The notes under the pieces: model-generated
Seen by the model: the letters and a program-made list of their open reading frames with translations, nothing else
Database searches by the model: none
What the model was told of the DNA's origin: nothing
Translations under genes and position numbers: made by a program
Shown here: positions 24,057 through 32,838 of the stretch, piece after piece
Layout: the number at the start of each line of letters is the position of its first letter
Position numbering within the stretch: position 1 is the first letter of the stretch
Source of the DNA: Erythrobacter sp.
Lineage (GTDB): Bacteria; Pseudomonadota; Alphaproteobacteria; Sphingomonadales; Sphingomonadaceae
Assembly (NCBI RefSeq): GCF_030066995.1
Contig: NZ_JASJAP010000001.1
Span: forward strand, 665,230-729,229
Direction: 5' to 3'
DNA length: 64,000 nucleotides

Positions 24057-25319
24057 TCAGGCGATGGATTTGAAATCGGTGATGGTGATGCCGTAGCCTT
24101 CGAGCGCGACCAGATCGGGGCGCGAATTGGACAGGAGCACCATGTCGTGGACGCCCAGATCCGCCAGGATTTGCGAGCCGATGCCGATATTGCGGATCTC
24201 CTCGTCCTTGGTCCAGTCGCCGCCTGTGCCCACGCGCGTGGTGAGGATGACGATGACGCCCGAGCCGTGCTCGCCGATCGCGCTCATCGCACGCTGGAGC
24301 GTGTTCTGACGCGGGCCCGGGGCACCGAGCACGTCGTCGAACACGGAGATGGGATGGACGCGGGCGAGGGTGGGCTCGCCTTCGATCACGCGGCCCTTTT
24401 GCAGCACATAGGCCTCTTCGTTCGCGATGCGATCGCGATAGGTGATGAGCCGCCAGTGGCCACCGTAATCGCTCTCGAACCCGCTTTCGCCGAGCCGCTC
24501 GACCAGATGATCGTTGCGCATGCGGTAGGCGATGAGATCGCGGATGGTGCCGATCTTGAGATCGTGCAGGCGGGCAAAGCGGACCAGGTCGTCGAGCCGC
24601 GCCATCGTGCCGTCCTCGTTCATGATCTCGCAGATCACCCCCGAGGGATTGAGGCCGGCGAGGCGCGAGATGTCCACCGCCGCCTCGGTATGCCCGGCGC
24701 GCACCAGCGTACCGCCGTCGCGCGCGGAGAGGGGGAAGACATGGCCGGGTGTGACGATATCGTCGGCGCCCTTGGTTGCGTCGATCGCGACCGCGACGGT
24801 GCGCGCGCGGTCGGCGGCCGAGATGCCGGTGGTGACGCCTTCCTTCGCTTCGATCGAGATCGTGAAGGCGGTCTGCATCGCTTCTGTGTTGTTGCGGCTC
24901 ATCGGCTCAAGGCCGAGCGCATCGACGCGCGCGCGGTCGAGCGCGAGGCAGATGAGCCCGCGGCCATGGGTCGCCATGAAATTGATCGCGGCGGGCGTTG
25001 CCATTTGCGCAGGGATGATGAGATCGCCCTCGTTCTCGCGATCCTCGTCATCGACCAGGATGTACATCTTGCCGTTGCGCGCCTCGTCGATGATTTCCTC
25101 GATCCCGACCAGAACGGGGCGCTCATCGTTGGAATTGAGGAAGGCTTCGAGCTTCTGGAGGGTTTCGGCGGTCGGGTTCCAGTCATCCTGCGCCGCGTCG
25201 CGCAGGGTGTTGGCGTGGAGGCCGGCGGCGCGGGCGAGACCGGCGCGGGTCATCTCGCCGCTGGTAACGAGGTCGCGCACGCGCTCTATGGTCGATGGTG
25301 TGACAGTTGATGTGTTCAT
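24057..25319 (-). CDS. ribB: 3,4-dihydroxy-2-butanone 4-phosphate synthase with N-terminal HTH and degenerate GTP cyclohydrolase II domain
   Basis: This protein has 420 residues in three parts. Residues 10-62 look like a small Xre-type helix-turn-helix (GEMTRAGLARAAGLHANTLR, then ETLQKLEAFL). Residues about 70-275 are a complete RibB domain (ILVDDEDRENEGDL, MATHGRGLICLAL, GHTEAAVDISRLAG, CEIMNEDGTMAR). Residues about 285-420 align with GTP cyclohydrolase II, but the zinc cysteines and the QEGRNIGL motif are gone, so only the dihydroxybutanone step should work here. GTP cyclohydrolase II must come from another gene. ribH follows. A dyad at 25331-25348 precedes the start. Confidence 0.93.
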   Translation of the reverse strand: MNTSTVTPSTIERVRDLVTSGEMTRAGLARAAGLHANTLRDAAQDDWNPTAETLQKLEAFLNSNDERPVLVGIEEIIDEARNGKMYILVDDEDRENEGDLIIPAQMATPAAINFMATHGRGLICLALDRARVDALGLEPMSRNNTEAMQTAFTISIEAKEGVTTGISAADRARTVAVAIDATKGADDIVTPGHVFPLSARDGGTLVRAGHTEAAVDISRLAGLNPSGVICEIMNEDGTMARLDDLVRFARLHDLKIGTIRDLIAYRMRNDHLVERLGESGFESDYGGHWRLITYRDRIANEEAYVLQKGRVIEGEPTLARVHPISVFDDVLGAPGPRQNTLQRAMSAIGEHGSGVIVILTTRVGTGGDWTKDEEIRNIGIGSQILADLGVHDMVLLSNSRPDLVALEGYGITITDFKSIA

Positions 25320-25675
25320 GCAGGCTCAATATCACATTTCAATGTGATTGCAAGGCGAGGCGCGGCGCCCCTCAAGCGGTGTTTGATCAACTAACTCCGA
25401 GCCGCGTGGGCTTAATCCCATGCCAATGTCGTTCAACAGGACGATTGTGGGGCTGGTGGACGCCCCAGCGAATGGGAGCGTGCGGTGCACAGGGTGTTGC
25501 CGCTGAGCGCTGCGCAAGCGATACCGATCCCCTGTCACGAGCCACGATCAGGCCGCCAGAGCCTGCGCGCTGCTCGTTCATGCAAGGCAACAAGGCACGG
25601 CGCCGGGCGAACCACGTAGGTTTCCGCATATAGGCGAAGCCGTCCACCAGGTACCCAAAGCGCGGGAGCGAGGCG
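25320..25675. other. Intergenic region between ribB and the TauE/SafE gene
   Basis: About 356 bp with the ribB operator at one end and the promoter of the transporter at the other. Frames seen inside have no protein character. I see no riboswitch, tRNA or terminator hairpin with a T-tract. Confidence 0.5.
25331..25348. promoter_or_regulatory. Palindromic operator candidate in front of ribB
   Basis: ATCACATT-TC-AATGTGAT is a perfect 8-bp-arm dyad centred 20 bp upstream of the ribB start codon, where a repressor would block the promoter or ribosome site. Because RibB itself carries an HTH, self-binding is a direct hypothesis. There is no FMN riboswitch signature nearby. Confidence 0.6.
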
Positions 25676-26440
25676 ATGGAATTGTTCGATTTTTCCTGGT
25701 CGGAACTGCTTCCCTTCATAGCCATCGGGTTCCTGGCCCAGCTGATCGATGGCGCGCTTGGAATGGCGTTTGGGGCGGTCACGACCACACTTCTGGTCGG
25801 GTTCATGGGCGTGCCGCCGGCGCTGGCCTCCTTCAAGGTTCACGTCATCAAGGTCCTCACCAGCGGGGTGTCGGGCATCAGCCACGCCGTCGCCGGGAAC
25901 TTCCACAAGCGCCTCTTTGTGATGATCCTGCTTCCCGGCGTTCTGGGCGGAGTAGTCGGCGCGTATGGACTGACCCAGGTGGATGGCGAGGTGATCAAAC
26001 CTTTCGTTTTTGCCTATCTTTGCCTTCTGGGCATGCTGCTCGTCTTCAAGGGGGCGAAAGGCAGGCTTCGGCGCCGCGCACCAAGAGGGCTTTTGCCGCT
26101 CGGGTTTGTGGGCGGGGTGCTGGACGCGGTTGGGGGAGGGGGATGGGGTCCTGTCGTGAGCTCCGGCCTGATGCTGCAGGGCACCGAGCCTCGCAAAGTG
26201 GTGGGCTCGGTGAACAGCGCGGAATTCTTTGTGGCGATCGCCATTTCAGGGGCATTTCTGGGGCAGTTCGGGTTCGAGCAGCTGGCGGGCGCGACCATGG
26301 GTCTTTTGATCGGGGGCGTGCTCGCCGCTCCTTTGGGAGCCCTTGTGGCAAAATATGTGCCGGCGCCGACCATGCTTGTACTCGTCGGCGTCGTCCTGAC
26401 CGCGACGACCGGGTACTGGTTGATCGACAGCGTTTTGTGA
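25676..26440 (+). CDS. TSUP-family (TauE/SafE) membrane transporter
   Basis: This is a 254-residue protein with about eight hydrophobic helices. It starts MELFDFSWSELLPFIAIGFLA and contains the paired segments AFGAVTTTLLVGFMGVPP and SASFKV-like turns typical of TSUP exporters of sulfite, sulfoacetate or other organosulfur anions. GGVLDAVGGGGWGP is the second repeat signature. The substrate cannot be told. It stands alone and opens the accessory region. Confidence 0.85.
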   Translation: MELFDFSWSELLPFIAIGFLAQLIDGALGMAFGAVTTTLLVGFMGVPPALASFKVHVIKVLTSGVSGISHAVAGNFHKRLFVMILLPGVLGGVVGAYGLTQVDGEVIKPFVFAYLCLLGMLLVFKGAKGRLRRRAPRGLLPLGFVGGVLDAVGGGGWGPVVSSGLMLQGTEPRKVVGSVNSAEFFVAIAISGAFLGQFGFEQLAGATMGLLIGGVLAAPLGALVAKYVPAPTMLVLVGVVLTATTGYWLIDSVL

Positions 26441-26530
26441 CGGCCTTCGCGGAACTCCTCGATGCGGGAGGCTATCGACGAGACCGCGCTCCCGCACGGT
26501 GCGCAAGCGCTCGGGCCGCGTTGAAATCGA

Positions 26531-27442
26531 TCACAGGCGATGGCGCGCGCTGGTCTGCGCGATCAGATCGTGCGCTTCGGCGACCAGCGGCGCCGAGATG
26601 TCGATCCGATTGCTTGGGTGCGCCACGCTGTTGCAGCTGATCAGTCCCGCAAAGCCGCTCGACTTGACCACCTTGTCTGGCAGTTTCTCGGCAAGCGCGT
26701 GGACCGCAATGTAGATCGCTGGAGCCCCGGCCTGTTGCGAGATCAGTTTGATGATCTCGGCCATCGTCCCGCCGCTCGAGACGATGTCGTCAATCACGAC
26801 GGGTGTCATATCGGGCGTCAAACCCTCAAGCAGACCTGTGATCTGTACATCCCGATCTCCAAATCGCCGCTTTTCGAGTACGGCGCACGGCGCACCCACG
26901 TGATTGGCGACCCGCTCGATCCATGGCGCGCTTTCGCTGTCGGGACCGACCAGGAAGGGGTTTTGGACATGGGCCTTTATCCAGTCCCCGATCGGGCCCG
27001 ACGCCACCGCCGCGCGCGCCGGGATCGAATACACGTCGCCAAGCCTCGCAATCCGATGCAGGTGCGGTTCGAGCGTGACCAGCCAGTCGAAGTGGCGCGA
27101 AAGAATCTTCGCAAAGCTGTAAGCCGAGACGGCCTCACCCGGACGGAACGCTCGATCCTGTCGCATATAGGCCAGATAGGGCGCAATCAGGCCCACCTGG
27201 TGAGCGCCTTGCTGGCGGGCCGCATCGGCCGCGAGCAGCAGCGGCACTGTGCGTTCATCGGGTCGGTCCAGGCTGCACAGGAAGACGACCGCGCGATTAT
27301 CGACGGCCGTTTCGAGCCGAACGCAGGATTCCCCATCGGGGAAACGTCGATGCTCCAGGATACCGCGATCCATATCGCCTCTGGCGCAGACATTGTCGCT
27401 TAGATCATCAACGGCATGGAGCGGGAACAGCAGCGGCTTCAC
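26531..27442 (-). CDS. Ribose-phosphate pyrophosphokinase-like protein
   Basis: This 303-residue protein belongs to the PRPP synthetase fold, which makes PRPP from ribose 5-phosphate and ATP. RRFPDGESCVRL, RQDRAFRPGEAVSAY and the PRPP loop VIDDIVSSGGTMAE are present. The usual PDxGG segment is replaced by GPDSESAPWIERVA, so it is a divergent paralogue and not the housekeeping Prs. It overlaps the phosphorylase gene by 4 bp (ATGA). Together with a phosphoribosyltransferase at 52.4 kb it suggests purine or pyrimidine salvage. Confidence 0.85.
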   Translation of the reverse strand: MKPLLFPLHAVDDLSDNVCARGDMDRGILEHRRFPDGESCVRLETAVDNRAVVFLCSLDRPDERTVPLLLAADAARQQGAHQVGLIAPYLAYMRQDRAFRPGEAVSAYSFAKILSRHFDWLVTLEPHLHRIARLGDVYSIPARAAVASGPIGDWIKAHVQNPFLVGPDSESAPWIERVANHVGAPCAVLEKRRFGDRDVQITGLLEGLTPDMTPVVIDDIVSSGGTMAEIIKLISQQAGAPAIYIAVHALAEKLPDKVVKSSGFAGLISCNSVAHPSNRIDISAPLVAEAHDLIAQTSARHRL

Positions 27443-28977
27443 CTCACGCGCTCCTCGATCAGATCGGTGTTCGCCCGGTAGTAATCGAGCGCGTATTCGA
27501 GCTCGCCGATGCTCTCGCCATGAAGCGTGATGAGCCGCTGCCCCACCTCCACCGGATCACCGATATTGACGTGCAGCTCAACCCCGGCGGCGGGAGATCT
27601 TGGCGCTCCGGCGAGCTTTGCGAGGCGAGCGAGGCGGCGATTGTCGACGGCCACTATGCGTCCGCTGCGCTCGGATTCTATGGCGTGCTGGAACGCCGCT
27701 GTCTTGGGTCTTCGAAACCCGCCCTGCGCCTCGCAGATCGCGACGAACTTCGCCATCGCGCGGCCATCGTCAAGGATCGCTGTGGCGGTTTCCCTGCCTT
27801 TTCCCGGCGCACAAGCGCCGCCCATTTCGAGGATCGCCGCGGCGAGGCCCAATCCTCGCTGTCGCAGCTCAAGGGGCGCATCGCGATCGCATTCCAGCAC
27901 GGCAAGAACATCGCGCGCCTCCAGAGCCGGGCCGATGCCATCGCCGACCGGTTGCAGGCCATCGGAAATGACCGGCTCAACATAGAGGCCGAAGGCGGCT
28001 CCGACGTCCTTCATGAATGCGGTGAGTTCCTCCGCATCCGCGTTCGATCTGACCTTGGCGGTCGGTCCCACGGGCATGTCGATCAAGACATGGGTCGATC
28101 CGGCGGCGATTTTCTTGGAAATCACCGATGCAACCATTTGCGAGGTGCAGTCGAGCTCCAGTTCGCGCTCCACGCGGATCACGAGATCGTCGGCCGGAGA
28201 AAGCTCAACTCCGCCTCCCCAGACCATGCAACCGCCTTCCATTTCGACGACTTTGCGCATTTCATCGCTGTTGAGATCGACACGGGTCATCGTGGCGATG
28301 GTGTCCGCCGTGCCTGCTGGTGACGTGATGGCCCGCGAAGAGGTCTTCGGAATGGTGAGACCGGCGGCTGCAACGATGGACACGACAATCGGCGTTGTCC
28401 GGTTGCCGGGCAGGCCGCCAACGCAATGTTTGTCGACGACAACTTCGCTCGGCCACGCCAGGCGGTCGCCGATCGCCACCATTGCGCGCGTCAGGGCCAC
28501 GATTTCGCTGGTTTCCGGGGACTGGCTGGCGAGAGCGGCGATAAACGCGGATATCTGCACATCGGACAGCCGCCCTTCGACGATGTCGCGAAAGATCGCT
28601 GTCGCGCCCCTGGCATCCATCCTGTGGCCATAGACCTTGCTGCGCAGCGGCCCCATCGAGTCAAGGCTGCGCGGGTGATGCAAGGTAACGCTGTCGCCCG
28701 GGCCTAACCCCAGCTTGCGCCAAACGGTTTCCGAAAGGCCGATCTCATCGATGGCAACGACAGCGTTCTCGACTTGATACAGCCGCGCAATTGCTTGCCG
28801 ATCCTTGTGCCGCAGTTCGACCCTTGCGCGCTCGGTCAGGCCTTCGGACCGGGCCACGGTGCAGCTCTGGTTGACGATCGCGATGGTTTCACGCTGAGTG
28901 TGCAATCTCAATCGCTTGGCCTTGAGCGGTACAAGCTCTCGCGGGCTATCCAGATCAAGGCTTGGGGAAGACACCAT
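27439..28977 (-). CDS. Archaeal-type AMP/thymidine phosphorylase
   Basis: This is a 512-residue enzyme of the archaeal thymidine/AMP phosphorylase family. It keeps the extra N-terminal domain of about 85 residues (LKAKRLRLHTQRETIAIVNQ onward) and the motif KHCVGGLPGNRTTPIVV, SRAITSPAGTADTI. In archaea this enzyme converts AMP plus phosphate to ribose 1,5-bisphosphate plus adenine. The bacterial substrate is unsettled. The start at 28977 is used because the frame continues only as antisense of the upstream gene. It is flanked by a beta-CASP nuclease-like gene and a PRPP synthetase paralogue, all one operon. Confidence 0.9.
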   Translation of the reverse strand: MVSSPSLDLDSPRELVPLKAKRLRLHTQRETIAIVNQSCTVARSEGLTERARVELRHKDRQAIARLYQVENAVVAIDEIGLSETVWRKLGLGPGDSVTLHHPRSLDSMGPLRSKVYGHRMDARGATAIFRDIVEGRLSDVQISAFIAALASQSPETSEIVALTRAMVAIGDRLAWPSEVVVDKHCVGGLPGNRTTPIVVSIVAAAGLTIPKTSSRAITSPAGTADTIATMTRVDLNSDEMRKVVEMEGGCMVWGGGVELSPADDLVIRVERELELDCTSQMVASVISKKIAAGSTHVLIDMPVGPTAKVRSNADAEELTAFMKDVGAAFGLYVEPVISDGLQPVGDGIGPALEARDVLAVLECDRDAPLELRQRGLGLAAAILEMGGACAPGKGRETATAILDDGRAMAKFVAICEAQGGFRRPKTAAFQHAIESERSGRIVAVDNRRLARLAKLAGAPRSPAAGVELHVNIGDPVEVGQRLITLHGESIGELEYALDYYRANTDLIEERVR

Positions 28978-28979
28978 CC

Positions 28980-30338
28980 TCACAGCTCTACCCGTTCGCG
29001 ATGCTCCGGAACTCGCGCCGTCCAGCCAAATTGCTCGGCTATCTTCAGTCGGAACTGATCGGCCGATTGGGCTTCGCCGTGGACGACGAAGCATTCCTTC
29101 GGGGGCTGCGTGAAGCCGCTCAGCCAGCGCAGCAATTCGTGCTGGTCCGCATGGGCGGAGAGCATGTCGAGGGAGACGACCTCTGCCCTGACCGGCACGT
29201 ACTGGCCATGGATCTTGATGGCCTCGGCTCCTCTCAGCAGAGCCGCACCCCTGGTCCCGCCCGCCTGGTATCCAGCCATCACGATTGTGCTGCGGTGATC
29301 GGGAGCGTAGCGCTTGAGTCGGTGAAGGATACGCCCGCCGGTCACCATACCGCTGGCGGAGATGATGATTTTCGAACCCGGTTCGGTGTCGAGCCGCTTG
29401 GAATGCTCGACGTCGCGTGTGTAGATCACATCGTCCCAGGCATCGCGGCATTGCGCGGCGCTGAGACGGTGGTCATCGGCGTGTTGGCAAAACAGATCGG
29501 TTGCGCTGCACGCCATCGGACTGTCGAGATAGACCGGCACATCGGGGAGAACTCCGCGCTGACGCAGGGCGTTGATGTGGTAAAGCAACGCCTGCGCGCG
29601 CCCCACGGCGAAAGACGGGATGATGACGCTGCCGCCGCGCGCGATCGTCCGCGTGATGATGCTCTCCAGTTCTTGTTGCGGTGAGAGATCGGGGTGGAGG
29701 CGGTCGCCATAGGTGGATTCGACCAGGAGATAATCCGCCTGCGGCACCGGCTCGGGATCGAACATCAGCGGATCGCCGTAACGACCGAGATCGCCCGAGA
29801 AGACGATGCGTTCGCCATCCACTTCCATCTCGACGGTGGCCGCGCCCAGGATATGACCGGCGTAGCGGAACTTTACCGAGCAATCGGCTGTCACCCGGAT
29901 CCGTTCTCCAAAGGGTTGGGGCGCAAACGACTTCAACGAATGCAGCGCATCGGCCCTTGTGTAGAGCGGCAGGGCGGGGTTATGCTTGCTGAGGCCGCGG
30001 CGATTGGCATAACGCGCGTCCGCTTCCAGCAAATAGCCGCTATCGGGATGGAGCAACCGACACAGAGCGCGCGTTCCCTTGGTGCAGATGACCTTGCCGG
30101 CAAATCCGTTTTTCACCAGCAGCGGCAAATAGCCCGAGTGATCGAGATGCGCGTGGGTCAGAACCACAGCGTCGATGCTTTGCGGATCCACCGGCAAGGG
30201 GTTCCAATTGCGCGACCGGAGCACCTTGTACCCCTGAAACAGGCCACAATCCACCAGCACCTTGCTGCGCTCCGTCTCCACAAGGAACTTCGATCCGGTG
30301 ACTGTGTCAGCGGCACCAAGAAAAGTCAGATGAACGAT
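28980..30338 (-). CDS. Beta-CASP metallo-beta-lactamase RNA-processing protein
   Basis: This 452-residue protein belongs to the RNase J/CPSF-73 type MBL fold. It has HAHLDH near residue 62, SGDLGRYG, ESTYGDRLHP, YLDSPMACSA, the beta-CASP segment IIISASGMVTGGRI, and a terminal HGE. It is probably an RNA exo- or endonuclease. The conserved N-terminus (VHLTFLGAADTVTGSKFLV) has no ATG, GTG or TTG. An ATC at 30338 stands 6 nt after a GGGAGG ribosome site. A GTG start at 30281 would remove beta-strand 1. It is the first gene of the phosphorylase operon. Confidence 0.9.
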   Translation of the reverse strand: MVHLTFLGAADTVTGSKFLVETERSKVLVDCGLFQGYKVLRSRNWNPLPVDPQSIDAVVLTHAHLDHSGYLPLLVKNGFAGKVICTKGTRALCRLLHPDSGYLLEADARYANRRGLSKHNPALPLYTRADALHSLKSFAPQPFGERIRVTADCSVKFRYAGHILGAATVEMEVDGERIVFSGDLGRYGDPLMFDPEPVPQADYLLVESTYGDRLHPDLSPQQELESIITRTIARGGSVIIPSFAVGRAQALLYHINALRQRGVLPDVPVYLDSPMACSATDLFCQHADDHRLSAAQCRDAWDDVIYTRDVEHSKRLDTEPGSKIIISASGMVTGGRILHRLKRYAPDHRSTIVMAGYQAGGTRGAALLRGAEAIKIHGQYVPVRAEVVSLDMLSAHADQHELLRWLSGFTQPPKECFVVHGEAQSADQFRLKIAEQFGWTARVPEHRERVEL

Positions 30339-30407
30339 AACCCGCCTCCCGCCAGCAAACTTCGCTGTCTTCGATGCTCAGTTCAAACGACCCCGTGCAG
30401 CGGCGCC

Positions 30408-30421
30408 TATCCGTAAATGCC
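30408..30421 (-). promoter_or_regulatory. Candidate FixJ-type site upstream of the MBL-phosphorylase operon
   Basis: GGCATTTACGGATA on the minus strand fits the island consensus GGYAAYTACGSAKA and lies about 70 bp in front of the MBL gene start. The core TTTACGGATA is identical to the site at 51231-51240. Confidence 0.45.
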
Positions 30422-30504
30422 CGAGTGTCCGTCTCCCCAAGAGACTGCCTCCCCGACAGACTGCGCGCCTTCGCCTCCGGTATCAATGGTGAGGTTGTCG
30501 CCGG

Positions 30505-31158
30505 TCAGTCGGGCGCTCGCGCGCCGCTGTCCATTTTCGCGTCTTCGCCCACACCCGCGGCAAAGGCGATACGCAGCAAGTCGGACAGGTTGGAGACTTT
30601 CAGCTTTCTCATGAGGTTGGCGCGGTGGATCTCGACAGTGCGCGGGCTGATCTCGAGATCGAAGCCGATCGTCTTGTTGGGGTGCCCCTTCGTCAACCCG
30701 ACGAGCACATCATACTCGCGCTTCGTCAGCCGGTTGACCAGCAGCTCCGCCTCTTTGCGTCGTTTGCTCTTTTCGCCGGACCTGTCGAGCTGATCGAACG
30801 CCTCGCCAACAGCCTCGAGCATGGTTTCCTTCGCGAAGGGTTTTTCGACAAAATCGACCGCCCCGTTCTTCATTGCGCGCACGGCGACGTCTACGTCACC
30901 GTGTCCGGTCATCACCACAACCGGAAAGGGTAGCCCGCGTTCGCGCAGCTCCGTCTGGACCTCCAACCCGTCGATCTCGGGCATCTGGATATCGAGCAGC
31001 ACGCAGCCACGATCCAGCGAGCGCGCGTCTTTCAGGAATTCGACGCCATCGACATAGGGTTCGACCTTGTGACCGGAGGTCTTGAGCATGAAGCCGACCG
31101 ATCGACGGACTGACTCATCGTCATCCACAAGGTAGATAGGATAGTCACTACTCGTCAT
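30505..31158 (-). CDS. fixJ: FixJ-type response regulator
   Basis: This 217-residue protein has a receiver domain with VDDDESVRRS and the phospho-aspartate D56 (LLDIQMPEIDG), KPF at the end, and a LuxR-type helix-turn-helix (LTKREYDVLVGLTKGHPNKT, then ISPRTVEIHRANLMRKL). This is the FixJ layout. FixJ proteins activate fixK and microoxic genes after phosphorylation by FixL. The gene overlaps the kinase gene by 11 bp. Confidence 0.92.
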   Translation of the reverse strand: MTSSDYPIYLVDDDESVRRSVGFMLKTSGHKVEPYVDGVEFLKDARSLDRGCVLLDIQMPEIDGLEVQTELRERGLPFPVVVMTGHGDVDVAVRAMKNGAVDFVEKPFAKETMLEAVGEAFDQLDRSGEKSKRRKEAELLVNRLTKREYDVLVGLTKGHPNKTIGFDLEISPRTVEIHRANLMRKLKVSNLSDLLRIAFAAGVGEDAKMDSGARAPD

Positions 31159-32308
31159 TGCCGGTCTCCGCGAGTGGGACGGTGAAATGGAAGGCGGTGC
31201 CTCCTAGCGCAGAGGGTTCTGCCCATATCTTGCCGTTATGCGATTGGACGATGGAGTGGCAGATCGACAATCCAATTCCCATTCCGTTCTGCTTGGTCCC
31301 ATTGAAGGGATGAAACAAGCGTTCGGCGACAGTCTGATCGAGGCCCGGGCCGCTGTCCATGACTGACACCATTGCAAAGCCGTCGCTGGTCTTTTGCGTT
31401 CGCACTCGCAATTGCCGGTGTCGGGATTCGAGCATGGCTTCGAGCGCATTGCGGATCAGGTTGTGCATGACCTGCTGGATCTGCACCGGATCAACGATAA
31501 CTTCATCCGCCTCGCGATCGATCTCGGTCTCAAAATCGACGCCTTTCCCATCGCCGTTCATAAGCGCAAGCGCGGAGGCTTCCTGGATAATGCGACGAAG
31601 GCTTGCGATTTGGCGTTCGGTTTCACCGCGCTTGATGAAATCGCGCAGGCGGTGAACGATTTGCCCCGCTCGCAACGCCTCGGCTGCGCATTCGTCGAGC
31701 GCTTCGCGAACCAACTCGATGGTTTCCGGAGTGGGATCACTCAAGAGGTCGCGGGCCGAATGCGCGTAATTGGCAACAGCGGTCAGCGGTTGGTTCAATT
31801 CATGGGCCAGAGACGTGGCAAGCGAGCCCATCGACGAAATGCGAGAGACATGGGCAAGTTCGCTTTGCAGCTTGTGCAGTTCGCGTTCGGTTTGATGGCT
31901 TTCCGTGAGATCGCGTATGTAAGCGACGAAGCCGCGCTGCTCTCCGAAATCGAGAACGCCAATCGATAATCGGATCGGAAAGGTGCTGCCGTCACGATGC
32001 CTGGCTGTGGTAACACGGTCAGTGCCAACAACTCTGGCCTCACCGGTTTTCTTGGATCGATCGATGCACCAGTCGTGTCCTTCACGATCGGGCGATTGCA
32101 TCAGCAGGTATACGCTCTCGCCGACGACGTCTGCCTCGCAGTAGCCGAACATCTGCTCCGAGCCGGTGCTGAACGCTACAATGTTTGCGTCTTCGTCCGA
32201 AATCACCATAGCGTCCGGTACGGTGTCGATGAGTGTATGAAGCTCTTCTGCGCTTCGCTCGGAAGTAAACGATTTCAGACTCATTCTTCTGATGGAATTC
32301 TCGGTCAC
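31148..32308 (-). CDS. fixL: FixL-type PAS sensor histidine kinase
   Basis: This 386-residue soluble kinase has one PAS domain (about residues 20-137) and a HisKA/HATPase part. It keeps the haem ligand position of FixL: H78 in the segment REGHDWCIDR, and the arginine in GTDR (R98) that binds oxygen in rhizobial FixL. The dimerisation histidine is H169 (AHELNQPL). ATP-binding boxes NALEAM, DSGPGLD and GMGIGL are present. It has no transmembrane segments, unlike S. meliloti FixL. An oxygen-sensing role is a strong inference. Confidence 0.9.
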   Translation of the reverse strand: MTENSIRRMSLKSFTSERSAEELHTLIDTVPDAMVISDEDANIVAFSTGSEQMFGYCEADVVGESVYLLMQSPDREGHDWCIDRSKKTGEARVVGTDRVTTARHRDGSTFPIRLSIGVLDFGEQRGFVAYIRDLTESHQTERELHKLQSELAHVSRISSMGSLATSLAHELNQPLTAVANYAHSARDLLSDPTPETIELVREALDECAAEALRAGQIVHRLRDFIKRGETERQIASLRRIIQEASALALMNGDGKGVDFETEIDREADEVIVDPVQIQQVMHNLIRNALEAMLESRHRQLRVRTQKTSDGFAMVSVMDSGPGLDQTVAERLFHPFNGTKQNGMGIGLSICHSIVQSHNGKIWAEPSALGGTAFHFTVPLAETGNDE

Positions 32309-32838
32309 CGCATCCTCCGTCGGCTCGCGAAAGTAAGTCCGTCCAGTCTTACGCTCTTACGGCAATTACGGATATTTAGCGAGTCACTACTCGGCGCGTT
32401 GCTGACCGGTGACCAGCGTAGCCATTTGTGGCGCCCCATCGATGGTCGTATAGGCGATGAGAAGCCAAGCGGATGAGTGAGCGGTCGACCGGACAACACT
32501 GCTGCGCAACAGCTGGCTACGAAGGCCGGACATACCGGACGAAGACGCGCCCGCATTACACGATCACCAAGGGCAGCGGCATCTTCATTTCTGCGGCTCG
32601 CCTGTCCGACAAGCCGGCGCGCGGAGACACGATACAAGGCGGGATAAGCTGGGTTTTGCTCGACTGCGCCGCCCGCTATGTAGAGGCAATGGGACTTACA
32701 AAGATCGCGCCGCTGTAATGCGCTCGGCAAAAGGAAGGGTTTGTCCTTGAGCGAGAGTTGGGCTTCACGATCCGTCCGTGTCCAAGCGAATCCGATCCGG
32801 TTTTCGCACAAGAGGCGGTCTGAACGGTGCCCTAAGCG
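32309..32838. other. Long intergenic region between fixL and the cation ATPase
   Basis: About 530 bp. It holds the TTACG repeats near fixL. An 81-residue plus-strand frame at 32473-32718 (MSERSTGQHCCATAG...) has no recognisable domain or ribosome site, so I do not call it. Promoter sequences for both directions must lie here. Confidence 0.5.
32361..32374 (+). promoter_or_regulatory. Candidate FixJ-type site upstream of fixL
   Basis: GGCAATTACGGATA, with two further TTACG copies just before it (32349 and 32357). The site is about 55-65 bp upstream of the fixL start, where autoregulation by FixJ would act. Confidence 0.45.

Noticed and set aside
25320-25675. FMN riboswitch in front of ribB
   Set aside because: No RFN-type conserved stems were seen. 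The only structured element is the 18-bp dyad.
32473-32718. 81-residue frame between fixL and the cation ATPase
   Set aside because: No ribosome site, no recognisable pattern, and composition unlike its neighbours.
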